A stretch of DNA of 64,000 nt, taken from CAVPJC01 sp963705155. GTDB taxonomy: Bacteria > Chloroflexota > Anaerolineae > Anaerolineales > UBA4823. Positions 55,997-64,000 of the stretch are shown in pieces. Position numbers and translations under genes: made by a program. The notes under the pieces are model-generated. The model saw nothing but the letters and a program-made list of their open reading frames with translations. It was not told the origin of the DNA and did not search any database. The stretch covers positions 124,001 to 188,000 of the forward strand of contig CAVPJC010000022.1 of the NCBI GenBank assembly GCA_963705155.1. The letters run 5' to 3'. Positions within the stretch are counted from its first letter, which is position 1. Every line of letters begins with the position of its first letter.

Positions 55997-56692
55997 ATGA
56001 GATATGTCGTTGCGGTTGTATTGCCGATCTTTATCTGGCTGTTTGCTCTGGGATTGCCGCTGCTGGGATGGGGGATCACCGGTTGGCAGGGCTTCTTCTC
56101 AAACCCTGCCCGGATGGTTTACGGCGTTCTCATAGGGCTTTTTGGGCTGGGGTTGGGCGCGGGATTTTTTCTGCTGCGCTTCCCCTATATACCTGGGAAA
56201 CGGGAAGGCGAGAGCGGGAAACGCGTATCCAGGCAAGCTATCGTTCCGATCGTGACACGGCTGGTCTGGGCAGTGGTTTTCTTCGTTTCGCCCTACACCG
56301 ACCGGCGGGAACTTGCGATCATTGGAGCAGGGGACGCAATTCGTTATGCGGGCTTGCTGGTGTTTGCCGCCGGGCTGGCGTGGGTGTGCTGGGCTTTCCT
56401 GAGCCTGGGCCGGCAGCACAGCGCCCAGGTGACGGTTCAACCGGGCCACCGGCTGGTCACCCGCGGGCCTTACCGCTGGCTGCGGCACCCGATGTATCTG
56501 GGGTTGGTGGTGTTTCCGATGGGCGCCGGGCTGGCCTTTCGCTCGTGGCTGGGGGTGCTTTTACCCTTGCTGACCCTTGGCCTGTTCGTCTGGCGGATTG
56601 GCGATGAAGAGGCATTGATGCAGCGGGAGTTTGGCGAAGAATGGGAAGGTTATTGCCAGCGGACCTGGCGGTTGATTCCCTATCTCTACTGA
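55997..56692 (+). CDS. Isoprenylcysteine-carboxyl-methyltransferase-like protein 2
   Basis: A 231-residue membrane protein with five to six helices and an intact frame. The C-terminal SAM-binding region VTRGPYRWLRHPMYLGLVV and the ending EFGEEWEGYCQRTWRLIPYLY match the same family as the gene at 54680, so the two are paralogues separated by the PH-like gene. The N-terminal extension of about 100 residues is more variable. Confidence 0.88.
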   Translation: MRYVVAVVLPIFIWLFALGLPLLGWGITGWQGFFSNPARMVYGVLIGLFGLGLGAGFFLLRFPYIPGKREGESGKRVSRQAIVPIVTRLVWAVVFFVSPYTDRRELAIIGAGDAIRYAGLLVFAAGLAWVCWAFLSLGRQHSAQVTVQPGHRLVTRGPYRWLRHPMYLGLVVFPMGAGLAFRSWLGVLLPLLTLGLFVWRIGDEEALMQREFGEEWEGYCQRTWRLIPYLY

Positions 56693-56784
56693 ATCGAATA
56701 CGGTGCAGGCTGGTGCTTCGGGTCTCTTCCGACCGGTAGCCCGTGCAGGGCGGTGGGCAGTCCGCCGGCGCGTCGTGATCCACA

Positions 56785-56812
56785 TTGACACCCCGGTTAT
56801 TCAGAGTACAAT
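56785..56812 (+). promoter_or_regulatory. Strong sigma70-like promoter
   Basis: TTGACA (56785-56790), 16-base spacer, TACAAT (56807-56812). It starts transcription near 56819, about 155 bases before the hydrolase ATG. Confidence 0.7.
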
Positions 56813-56973
56813 GGTGGCATTAGGCTAAACGTGAGTAAACTGCCTGTCGCCGGGAGGGATTTCTTGCCATTGCCTTCTTCCTGCAGCTTGCGTTTGCGGG
56901 GGTGGAAATTGAACGGTTGTTTACCCGGCAGCTGGTATCGGTCATGGGTGATCTGCCACCCGGTTGGAGGAGT

Positions 56974-58043
56974 ATGATAGGGGAAATTCTGCCTGGTGCA
57001 GCATGGCAATGGGGATTGGCGCTGCTCATTACTGGCATCCTGTTAGCCATTTTCTGGTTTCTGTTGGCGCCCTGGGGAGCGATCGATTACACCTCTCACC
57101 CGCGCCCGGCTCAGAGCTATTCTGAGGCCGTCAATCGCATCGATGCTCTCCGCGCTCAAGAACCGCCCGACATGAGTCCAGGAGGCCGTCTCCAATTGTT
57201 AACCCACGGCCGGCAGATGGAGCAGGTTATCGTTTTGGTGCACGGCTATACCAGCAGCCCGCAGCAATTTCAGGAGCTGGGCGCTCGTTTCTACGATCTG
57301 GGATACAACGTTCTCCTGGCGCCGCTGCCGCACCATGGCCTGGCCGACCGGTTGACGGACGAGCACGCAAAATTCAAGGCTGAAGAACTGGCGGCTTATG
57401 CTGATAAGGTGGTGGATATTGCCAGCGGACTGGGCCGGCGGGTAGTCATGCTTGGATTATCAGCGGGCGGGGTGACAACCGCCTGGGCGGCCCAGAACCG
57501 GCAGGAAATCGATCTGGCAGTGATCATATCACCGGGGTTTGGTTATGGTCAGATTCCCACGCCGCTGACAGCGCCGGTCGCCCGGCTCTTTTTAGCCCTG
57601 CCAAATTCGTTCCGCTGGTGGGACGCCTCTCTCAAAGCCGAGACTGAGCCTGCACACACGTATCCGCGCTATGCCACCCATGCCCTGGCTGAATTCTTCG
57701 TCTCGGGTTTGCCGTACAGGCTGCGGCCCGGCGCAGCCCTCCCGCGGCGCAATCCATCCTGGTGGTGTACAACGCCAATGACACAAGCATCAATAATGTT
57801 CGCACGGCGGCCGTTGAGAAGGAATGGCGCGCCCATCAGGCCAGGCTCTCGACCTATGAATTTGAAGCCAGGCTGCGCCTGGGTCATGATTTGATCGACC
57901 CGGCCCAGCCGGATGCGCGCACCGACGTCGTCTATCCTGTGCTCATCGATCTGGTTACGCGGCAGGCGAGCTCGGCTGCCAACTGGGCGCCCCGCTCGAC
58001 AGGTAATGCCTGCCGTTCCGGTAATATATTGCAGCCCGCCTGA
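56974..58043 (+). CDS. Membrane-anchored alpha/beta hydrolase (frameshifted)
   Basis: About 356 residues. One N-terminal membrane helix (WQWGLALLITGILLAIFWFLL) leads to an alpha/beta hydrolase: VLVHGYTSSPQQF (oxyanion), the nucleophile in LGLSAGGVTTAW, the frame break near 57730, then NANDTSIN (acidic residue) and LRLGHDLIDP (histidine). It is closest to carboxylesterase/monoacylglycerol-lipase-like enzymes. The start at 56974 follows GGAGGAG; the frame is open further upstream without a start codon. Confidence 0.85.
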
Positions 58044-58116
58044 CGCCGAAAACGCATGCGACCAAATTATGTTATGATTCGCCCATCCTGGCTGTGATCT
58101 CACATAGAGGGAGAGT

Positions 58117-58308
58117 ATGCGCACACACCCGAAAATCTTGATGGTTGACTCCGGTTCGCTGGCTTTGGTGGACATGGATGATGGTCGATGACCTCATTGC
58201 TGGATGTGCAGGGGCGCACGCCCGGCTGGTGGCGCAGGATCGAAGCATGTCAATTCCAGGATTTCGGCGCTTCAGGATGAGCTGTTCGCCAGGCAGCGCC
58301 GCCCATAA
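58117..58308 (+). CDS. Small broken gene of unknown function
   Basis: A strong AGGGAGAG precedes ATG 58117 (MRTHPKILMVDSGSLALVD), which stops after 24 residues. The sequence continues sensibly in a second frame (RTPGWWRRIEAC) and a third (ISALQDELFARQRRP, stop 58308), giving about 63 residues if two indels are corrected. I do not recognise it. It could equally be a short peptide gene followed by non-coding DNA. Confidence 0.4.
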
Positions 58309-58367
58309 GCGCAGGCAGCCGGGCGCGTGGTAAAGTGGTGCAGGAGGATGATCCTGGATACCCCGGC

Positions 58368-58940
58368 ATGAACCTCATCAATGTTGGCTATGATTCCTGC
58401 AATTATTATGTCATCGAGCAGGACCGCCGGCACATGCTGATCGATGTGGGCTGGCCCGGCACACTGCCGCGCCTGCTGGCCAACCTCAAGCGCAAGGGTC
58501 TGGCACTGGGGGATATCGATTATATGTTCGTCACCCACTTTCACCCCGATCATGCCGGGTTGGTGCAGGAAATCAAAAACCGGGGTGTGAAGCATCTGCT
58601 GCTGATGGAGCAGTTGGCCGGCATTCCTCTGTTGAAAACCTATATGAAACCCGACAGCGGCTATGTGGAAATCTCGCCAGGCGACAGCCTGTGCATCCCC
58701 GCAGCAGGCAGCCGTACCTGGCTGGCGGGCCTGGGCTTCCAGGGCGAGTTCGTCAGCACGCCCGGGCACAGCGATGACAGCATCAGCCTGGCGCTGGATG
58801 AGGGTTCGGCCTTTACCGGAGATTTGACGCCCCCGGTAATGGCAGGAGAAGCTGAGAAAGCCCGGCAAAGCTGGGCCAGGCTGCGCCAACTCAATATCAG
58901 GATGGTCTATCCGGGTCATGGACCGCCCGGTCTGTTATAA
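58368..58940 (+). CDS. Metallo-beta-lactamase-fold hydrolase
   Basis: About 190 residues. The metal site is complete: THFHPDHAGL, then the His in STPGHSDDSIS, the Asp in AFTGDLTPP and the last His in VYPGHGPP. Such proteins hydrolyse thioesters, lactones or phosphodiesters; the substrate is unknown. The start is uncertain: the family normally begins at MNLINVGYDSCNYYVI (ATG 58368), but the frame is open to GTG 58335 and the only AGGAGG lies between. The next gene follows after 12 bases. Confidence 0.88.
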   Translation: MNLINVGYDSCNYYVIEQDRRHMLIDVGWPGTLPRLLANLKRKGLALGDIDYMFVTHFHPDHAGLVQEIKNRGVKHLLLMEQLAGIPLLKTYMKPDSGYVEISPGDSLCIPAAGSRTWLAGLGFQGEFVSTPGHSDDSISLALDEGSAFTGDLTPPVMAGEAEKARQSWARLRQLNIRMVYPGHGPPGLL

Positions 58941-58952
58941 GGAGATAAGGGC

Positions 58953-59714
58953 ATGTATGAGACCAATATGTATGAAGGGTTGCTGGCGGAGACGGTAACT
59001 CTGCCCGGTTTTCAGGGAGAAACGATCTATGCTTATTTCGCCCGCCCGTTGGGAGCGGGCCCTTACCCGGGACTGGTTCTGGCCCACCATATGCCCGGTT
59101 GGGACGAGTGGTATCGTGAAGTCACGCGCAATTTTGCCGCACGGGGCTACGCAACGATCTGCCCCAACCTGTATTTTCGCGCCGGGCACGGGACGCCGGA
59201 GGACGTAGCGGCCAAGGTGCGCGCCGGAGGCGGGATTGCCGATGATCAGGCCGTAGGCGACCTGGAGGGAGCCATGCGCTGGCTGCGTTGGCTGCCGTAC
59301 AGCAGCGGGAAGGTTGGCATTTTCGGCACCTGCTCGGGCGGGCGGCATGCTTACCTGGCGGCTTGCCGGGTGAAGGGTTTTGACGCCGTGGTGGATTGCT
59401 GGGGCGGCGGGGTGGTGATGGCGGCTGAAGAGCTCACCCCCAAACGGCCGGTTGCGCCGCTTACCTACACCGCAGACCTCGCCTGCCCCTTACTGGGTCT
59501 GTTCGGTGAGCAAGACCAGAGCCCTACCCCCGCGCAGGTGGACCGGCATGAGCAGGAATTGAAAAAATTCGGCAAGACGTATGCTTTCCACAGATATGCC
59601 AATGCCGGGCATGGCTTCTTCTATCATCACCGGCCGGCTTACCGGCAGGAACAGGCAGTGGAAGGCTGGGCCAGCGTATATGCCTTCCTGGAGAAACACC
59701 TGAGCCAGGCCTAG
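58953..59714 (+). CDS. Dienelactone hydrolase family protein
   Basis: A 253-residue alpha/beta hydrolase. The DLH-type nucleophile is the Cys in GIFGTCSGGRHAYL, with the acidic residue in LFGEQDQSPTP and the His in NAGHGFFYH. HHMPGWDEWYRE contains the conserved substrate-side Glu. It hydrolyses dienelactone-like or other esters in the cytoplasm. AAGGAG lies eight bases before the ATG, and it sits between the MBL hydrolase and the DUF6295 gene. Confidence 0.92.
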   Translation: MYETNMYEGLLAETVTLPGFQGETIYAYFARPLGAGPYPGLVLAHHMPGWDEWYREVTRNFAARGYATICPNLYFRAGHGTPEDVAAKVRAGGGIADDQAVGDLEGAMRWLRWLPYSSGKVGIFGTCSGGRHAYLAACRVKGFDAVVDCWGGGVVMAAEELTPKRPVAPLTYTADLACPLLGLFGEQDQSPTPAQVDRHEQELKKFGKTYAFHRYANAGHGFFYHHRPAYRQEQAVEGWASVYAFLEKHLSQA

Positions 59715-59741
59715 CCGGTGCGGATCAAAAGGAAAATGAGC

Positions 59742-60032
59742 ATGTGCACAATGATTGCCCAGCAAGTACAGATCGATGGCAGCGGTAAAGGCGTCGCCGG
59801 CTGGTTCACCCTGCAGCAGGCGGATGTATCGTATGACCACCCTTTCCATGCGCCGTTGGAGCACGCCCTCAACATCGACTTTGTCAACGAAGCCATGGGA
59901 GCGGGGGCACGCGTGGCGGTAGAGCTGAGCGCCGAGGCGGCGCGCGCCCTGGTGGAGACCATCCTGGCGGTGTTGGAGCGGGCTGAAGCCGGCGGTTACA
60001 TGGAGAAATTGGCTGGCGAAGCCGTTGAGTGA
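59742..60032 (+). CDS. DUF6295 family protein
   Basis: A 96-residue protein that matches what I know as DUF6295: MCTMIAQQVQIDGSGKGVAGWF, then YDHPFHAPLEHALNIDFVNE and RVAVELSAEAARALVETI. The function of the family is not known to me. AAGGA is eight bases before ATG 59742; ATG 59736 is possible. It is co-oriented with and close to the dienelactone hydrolase. Confidence 0.85.
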   Translation: MCTMIAQQVQIDGSGKGVAGWFTLQQADVSYDHPFHAPLEHALNIDFVNEAMGAGARVAVELSAEAARALVETILAVLERAEAGGYMEKLAGEAVE

Positions 60033-60055
60033 AGCCCGACTGAGACTGGTTGGCT

Positions 60056-60565
60056 CTATTTGTAGCGCCTGGGCGGGCGCCAGCCGTTCGCAGCGGCTTC
60101 GTCTTCGGTGCAGAACCAGCGCTCGCCAAAATCCGGGTTGATAATTGTATCTTCGTAGAACTCGCTGCCGGGCAGGTGGTAGATCTTATTGCCGCTGTTG
60201 TAGGAGATATTCCCCTTGATATCGCAGCCTGGCCGATGGGCGCGGCAGCCCAGCGGGCAGCCTGCCGTTTCATGACGGGTTAGCAATTCAAGGGCGAGAT
60301 CGTCTTCTGCGGTGGAGCGCAGGGCAAGCGCAGGTCGTGTAACGGTGGGCGCCTGTGGAGAGACCACCGGGGTGGGGACGGGCGGCGCCAGGGTTGGCGT
60401 ACTTTCTGCCGGGATGACGGCCGCCGGCTCCGGCAGGGTTGGGATGAGGTTTTCTGGACCGACCAGGCTGCCGGAGCGGGGTGGGACCGCCGTACAGCTA
60501 ACCGCCAGGCAGCCAGAAACGAAGACGATCAAACCGGTCAGGCGCAGGATGAACAACAGTTTCAT
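60056..60565 (-). CDS. Lipoprotein with C-terminal sunset-type Cys domain
   Basis: A 169-residue secreted lipoprotein. The signal peptide ends in a lipobox-like segment (LIVFVSGC, lipidated Cys near 19). A Pro/Thr-rich linker (25-85) is followed by a small domain of the sunset/excalibur-like type: CPLGCRAHRPGCDIKGNISY, then KIYHLPGSEFYEDTII and GERWFCTEDEAAANGWRPPRR. It may bind calcium or the cell envelope; no catalytic residues are seen. It converges on the DUF6295 gene. Confidence 0.8.
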   Translation of the reverse strand: MKLLFILRLTGLIVFVSGCLAVSCTAVPPRSGSLVGPENLIPTLPEPAAVIPAESTPTLAPPVPTPVVSPQAPTVTRPALALRSTAEDDLALELLTRHETAGCPLGCRAHRPGCDIKGNISYNSGNKIYHLPGSEFYEDTIINPDFGERWFCTEDEAAANGWRPPRRYK

Positions 60566-60667
60566 AGGTTACCCGCATCTTGTTGAACTGTTACCATCTT
60601 AGCAATGCCGGGGGTAAAAGTCAATTGAAAAGTGGTAAAACGAAGCGGTGATACAATTGTAAGCGTT

Positions 60668-61620
60668 ATGCAAGCTTCAATCCTATTGCCGTTTCGACTC
60701 GATCCTGAATATCGACCGTATGTGTGGGGGGGCGCCCGCCTGCGCCCGGGGGGTGAGCGCACCGCCGAAGCCTGGGTAGTGTATGAGCAAAATCGCATTC
60801 TTTCCGGTCCGCTGGTCGGGCAAACGCTGGCTGAAGCTTCTCGCACGTTTGGGGCGGCGCTTCTGGGCCGCGCCGCGGCTGCCAAGACCGGCACGCGTTT
60901 CCTCTGCTGATCAAGCTGCTGGACACCGCCGCCTGGCTCTCGCTGCAGGTGCATCCCAACGATGAACAGGCAGCCCGCCTGGAAGGAAAGGGCCAATTCG
61001 GCAAGACCGAAGCCTGGCATATGCTGGAAGTTGACCCCGGGGCGGAGATTTTGTGCGGCTTGAAACCGGGCGCCAACCAGGCCAGCCTGGAGAACGCCAT
61101 CCGTGCCGGGGGTCTGCTGGATCTGATGCAGCGCATTGCCATGCAGCCCGGAGATACGATTTTTCTGCACCCGGGTCTGATCCACGCCCTGGGGCCGGGT
61201 TTGCTGGTCTATGAAGTGCAGCAGACCTCCGATCTGACCTACCGGGTTTATGATTGGGATCGCCCGGCCTCCGATGGGCGCCGGCTGCACATTGAGCAGT
61301 CGCTGGCAGTGGCAGATGCCTCGCGTATCGGGCAGGCGGTTCCTGTGCCGCACCTGGCAGATGGCGGCGTTTATACACTGGCGGCCTGCCCCTATTTCAC
61401 CTTGCAGATCCTGGCTGCACACACGAATTCAATTCATCTGGATACTGGCGGCGAAACATTTCACGCCCTGACTGTGATCCAGGGCCGGGCGCTTTTGGAA
61501 GGCGCTGGCTGGAGTATGCCGCTGGACCGTTTTGAGAGTGTCCTTATTCCTGCAGACTGCAGCGGCTACCGCTTGCGATCGCTGGAAGCCTGCCGGGTAT
61601 TAAAAGCCAGTGTGGTTTAG
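60668..61620 (+). CDS. manA: Mannose-6-phosphate isomerase, class I (frameshifted)
   Basis: About 317 residues, the short bacterial type. The zinc site is visible in LSLQVHPNDEQA and GKTEAWHML, and the catalytic region in HPGLIHALGPGLLVYEVQQTSDLTYRVYDWDR. It interconverts mannose-6-phosphate and fructose-6-phosphate. The frame breaks near 60895 (…TRF, then PLLIKLLDTAAW). ATG 60668 lies eleven bases after a TACAAT box, so the leader is very short; the best -35 (TTGAAA, 60625) has too long a spacer to be convincing. Confidence 0.92.
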
Positions 61621-61650
61621 ATCGCCGTTTTGACCGGCGCGGGAGCTTGT

Positions 61651-62379
61651 GTGGCTGAAACTGTGCAGCTTTTTATCACCTGTATCGTGGATACGCTCTA
61701 CCCTGAAACTGGCGAGGCGGTGGTGAAGGTACTGGAACGCGCCGGCGCCCGGGTGGAATTTCCCGCGGGGCAAACTTGCTGCGGGCAGCCAGCCTACAAT
61801 GCCGGCATGCGAGAACAGGCGCGCAAGATGGCGATGCACACCATCCAGGTCTTTGAGGCAGCACCCGGACCGGTGGTGATTCCTTCGGGCTCGTGCGCCG
61901 CCATGATCCGCCACGGCTATCTGGAGCTTTTTGCAGGAGAGCAGGAATGGCTGCCTCGTGCCCGGGCGCTGGCAGAGCGCACTTACGAGTTCACGGAATA
62001 CCTGGTGGATTGCCTGGGGGTTACCCGCCTGGGCGCACGCTTCGAAGGGCGGCTCACCTATCACGCCTCGTGTCATTTGCTGCGCGAGCTGGGGGTGGAT
62101 CGCCAGCCGCGCGCATTGCTGAATGCACTGCAGGGAGTGGAGCTTGTTGAGCTTCCCGGGGCGGATGAGTGCTGTGGTTTTGGCGGCGTTTTTTCGGTTG
62201 AACACCCCGAGATATCGGCTGCCATGCTGGAGCGCAAGCTTGCCAATCTGGACGCCAGCGGAGCGCAGGTGGTGGTTGCCTGCGACGCCGGCTGCATCAC
62301 CAATATCAACGGCGGGCTGCAGCGGCGCGGCAAGACAGCCCGCGCGGTGCACCTGGCAGAGCTGCTGGCGCACGATTGA
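61651..62379 (+). CDS. lutA: L-lactate utilisation protein A (Fe-S oxidoreductase)
   Basis: About 242 residues with two CCG domains: TCCGQPAYNAG near residue 43 and ECCGFGGVFSV near 180, which bind iron-sulfur clusters. It matches the LutA/YkgE family, part of the three-protein L-lactate oxidising complex. GTG 61651 has GGGAG a few bases upstream; the frame can also start at TTG 61630. lutB begins nine bases after the stop codon. Confidence 0.92.
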   Translation: MAETVQLFITCIVDTLYPETGEAVVKVLERAGARVEFPAGQTCCGQPAYNAGMREQARKMAMHTIQVFEAAPGPVVIPSGSCAAMIRHGYLELFAGEQEWLPRARALAERTYEFTEYLVDCLGVTRLGARFEGRLTYHASCHLLRELGVDRQPRALLNALQGVELVELPGADECCGFGGVFSVEHPEISAAMLERKLANLDASGAQVVVACDAGCITNINGGLQRRGKTARAVHLAELLAHD

Positions 62380-62387
62380 GGCCGCCC

Positions 62388-64000
62388 ATGGTGGATGCTT
62401 TTCATGCCAAAATCCGGGAAGCGCTGGCAGCGCCTAATCTGCAGGCGGCCCTGGATGCCAACGCGAAGCGCCGGCGCGCAGTGCGGATAAACTCTTACAA
62501 CAGCCTGCCCGAGAATATCGAGTCGATGCGCCAGCGCGCCCGGGCGATGCGGGCGGACGTGATCGCCAACCTGGATGAATACCTGGAGCAATTCACGGCC
62601 CGGGCGCGCGAAAACGGGGTTGTGATCCACCGGGCTGCCGATGCAGCCCAGGCCGTTCAGATCGTACTGGATCTTGCCAGCCGCAACCAGGTGCAGCGTG
62701 TGGTGAAATCCAAATCCATGCTCTCCGAAGAGATCAATTTGAACGCCGCCCTGCAGGCCGCCGGTGTACAGGTGGTCGAGACCGACCTGGGCGAATACAT
62801 CGTCCAGCTGCGCGGCGAAAAGCCGGCGCATATCATCACGCCGGCCGTGCACCTGCGCCGGGCCGATGTGGGGCGCACGTTTCAGGAAAAACTGGGCACG
62901 CCCTACACCGAAGATGTACCCACCCTGACCGCCATCGCCCGGGGTGTGTTACGGGAGGCTTTTCTGAGCGCCGACATGGGCATTTCGGGGGTGAATATGG
63001 CCGTGGCAGAAAACGGCCTGCTCTGCCTGGTCACCAACGAGGGCAACGGGCGCATGGTGACCACGCTGCCGCCTCTGCATGTGGCTCTGATGGGCATGGA
63101 ACGCCTGGTGCCCACTCTGGATGACCTGGCGCTGGTGCTGTATTTACTGCCGCGCTCATCCACCGGGCAAAAGCTCACCGTGTACACCAGCCTGATGCGC
63201 GGGCCGGCGCTGTTGGAGAATGGGCGGAATGAACCGCAGGAGCGCCATCTGGTGATCCTGGATAACGGGCGCTCGCGTATGCGCAGCTCGCCGTTGAGGG
63301 AGGCGCTGGCCTGCATTCGCTGCGGGGCATGCTTGAATGCCTGCCCGGTTTTTCGCGAGATTGGCGGGCATGCCTATGTGAGTGTGCATGGCGAAGGCAG
63401 CGCCTATCCCGGGCCTATCGGCTCTGTGATCGCGCCGGTGTTCTTTGGGGCGAGCGAATTTGGCCATCTGGCGCGCGCCAGCAGCCTCTGTGGCGCCTGC
63501 CGGGAGGCCTGCCCGGTGGATATCGATTTGCCCGGGTTGCTGCTGCGTGTGCGCGCTGGATTGGCGCCCACCTCCCCTGTGGAAACCCTGGCTGCGCCGG
63601 CGCCAGGGGCAGTTCCGTCGCCCAGGGCAGTACCTCTGCCCAACACTCCACGCGGACTGGCGCTGGGTTTGCGCCTGTTCACCTGGATCGCCACCTCACC
63701 CCGGCGGTTTGGGCTGGGCCAGCGCCTGGCTGGCTGGTTGGCCTGGCTGGTTTCCCCCGGCAGGGCGTGGCTGCGATTGCCGCCTCAGACCGGATGGGGC
63801 GCTTCCAAAGATTTTCCGCGCCCTGCGTTGCGCTCGTTTCGTGACCGCTGGCAAGCGCGATCTGGTGAACCTGACCACCCACCTGCCCGGGTGCAGCCGG
63901 AAGCGCAGCCGCTGCCTCTGGCGGGCGCGCAGCCTGAAATTTTGACGATGAACACGGTGGAGCGCTTCAGCGCGGAGCTGCTTGCGGTGGGCGGGCAATT
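62388..64000 (+). CDS. lutB: L-lactate utilisation protein B, apparently fused to LutC (partial, runs off window)
   Basis: Continuous open frame from ATG 62388 to the window end with no stop. The N-terminal LUD domain (about 60-285) has VVKSKSMLSEEINLN and VTNEGNGRM. The ferredoxin part has two 4Fe-4S motifs, CIRCGACLNACP near 306 and CGACREACP near 369. The normal LutB end (FPRPALRSFRDRW) appears near residue 485, after which the frame continues through a Pro-rich linker into MNTVERFSAELLAVGG, which looks like the start of a LutC LUD domain. It is cut by the edge, so the fusion is not proven. Confidence 0.88.
   Translation, partial: MVDAFHAKIREALAAPNLQAALDANAKRRRAVRINSYNSLPENIESMRQRARAMRADVIANLDEYLEQFTARARENGVVIHRAADAAQAVQIVLDLASRNQVQRVVKSKSMLSEEINLNAALQAAGVQVVETDLGEYIVQLRGEKPAHIITPAVHLRRADVGRTFQEKLGTPYTEDVPTLTAIARGVLREAFLSADMGISGVNMAVAENGLLCLVTNEGNGRMVTTLPPLHVALMGMERLVPTLDDLALVLYLLPRSSTGQKLTVYTSLMRGPALLENGRNEPQERHLVILDNGRSRMRSSPLREALACIRCGACLNACPVFREIGGHAYVSVHGEGSAYPGPIGSVIAPVFFGASEFGHLARASSLCGACREACPVDIDLPGLLLRVRAGLAPTSPVETLAAPAPGAVPSPRAVPLPNTPRGLALGLRLFTWIATSPRRFGLGQRLAGWLAWLVSPGRAWLRLPPQTGWGASKDFPRPALRSFRDRWQARSGEPDHPPARVQPEAQPLPLAGAQPEILTMNTVERFSAELLAVGGQ

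Noticed and set aside
60625..60657. A leaderless promoter for manA (TTGAAA and TACAAT)
   Set aside because: The spacer would be 21 bases, too long for a normal sigma70 promoter; only the -10 is good.

Overview
The window reads as a piece of a GC-rich, aerobically respiring bacterial chromosome. I place it, by inference, in Chloroflexota, probably Anaerolineae. The reasons are a split cytochrome b with a fused cytochrome c tail, many GAF-rich histidine kinases, an eRF1-like (baeRF) protein beside a DnaJ homologue, a secreted protein ending in a YLPxxxR-like tail, and the overall gene mix. Promoters look sigma70-like (for example TTGACA-16-TACAAT at 56785-56812). Rho-independent hairpins close many units, and several genes appear to start right at their predicted transcription start (leaderless).

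Layout. 1-6 kb: an ABC exporter, tRNA-Arg(CCT), a Nudix/ModF-like ABC ATPase gene, a pirin and a HicAB toxin-antitoxin pair. 6-15 kb is the respiratory core: sdhCDAB on the minus strand, a divergent Rieske/cytochrome b/cytochrome b-c operon, a second sdhC/sdhD pair without catalytic subunits, and isocitrate dehydrogenase. 15-26 kb: corA, a signalling pair (receiver-GAF protein plus histidine kinase), a DnaJ-class chaperone, the baeRF protein, a four-gene membrane operon (rhomboid protease plus three coiled-coil membrane proteins, one carrying a cytoplasmic helix-hairpin-helix domain), Hsp20 and a methyltransferase. 26-32 kb: tRNA-Pro(TGG) with a small gene, a phospholipase-C-like protein, a NERD-like membrane protein, a GT2 glycosyltransferase, RNase HII and an S9 peptidase. 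32-42 kb: a long minus-strand run (holB, histidine kinase, metallo-beta-lactamase-like protein, asparaginase, endonuclease III, histidine kinase, membrane protein), a flavodoxin, folP and its small partner. 42-48 kb: a very large secreted repeat protein, folK and a thiolase. 48-52 kb: an ISAs1-family insertion sequence, a GH1 glycosidase, a double-GNAT-like protein and tRNA-Ser(GGA). 52-64 kb: a CPBP protease, a diguanylate cyclase, membrane methyltransferase-like genes, hydrolases, a DUF6295 protein, a lipoprotein, manA and lutA-lutB(-lutC), which runs off the right edge.

A dominant feature is that about 20 genes carry one or more frameshifts, although both halves of each protein are otherwise well conserved. 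This is best explained by indel errors in the assembly rather than mass gene decay. I annotate such genes as one CDS spanning all frames and give the approximate break point. Starts and stops of these genes, and apparent fusions that lie next to a break, should be read with that in mind.

Functionally, sdhCDAB, the bc-type complex and icd form a TCA and respiratory-chain block. folP and folK belong to folate synthesis. LutA and LutB(C) with manA, the hydrolases, GH1 and the S9 peptidase suggest a heterotroph living on organic acids, sugars and peptides. The least explained unit is the rhomboid/coiled-coil/HhH operon at 21986-25208.
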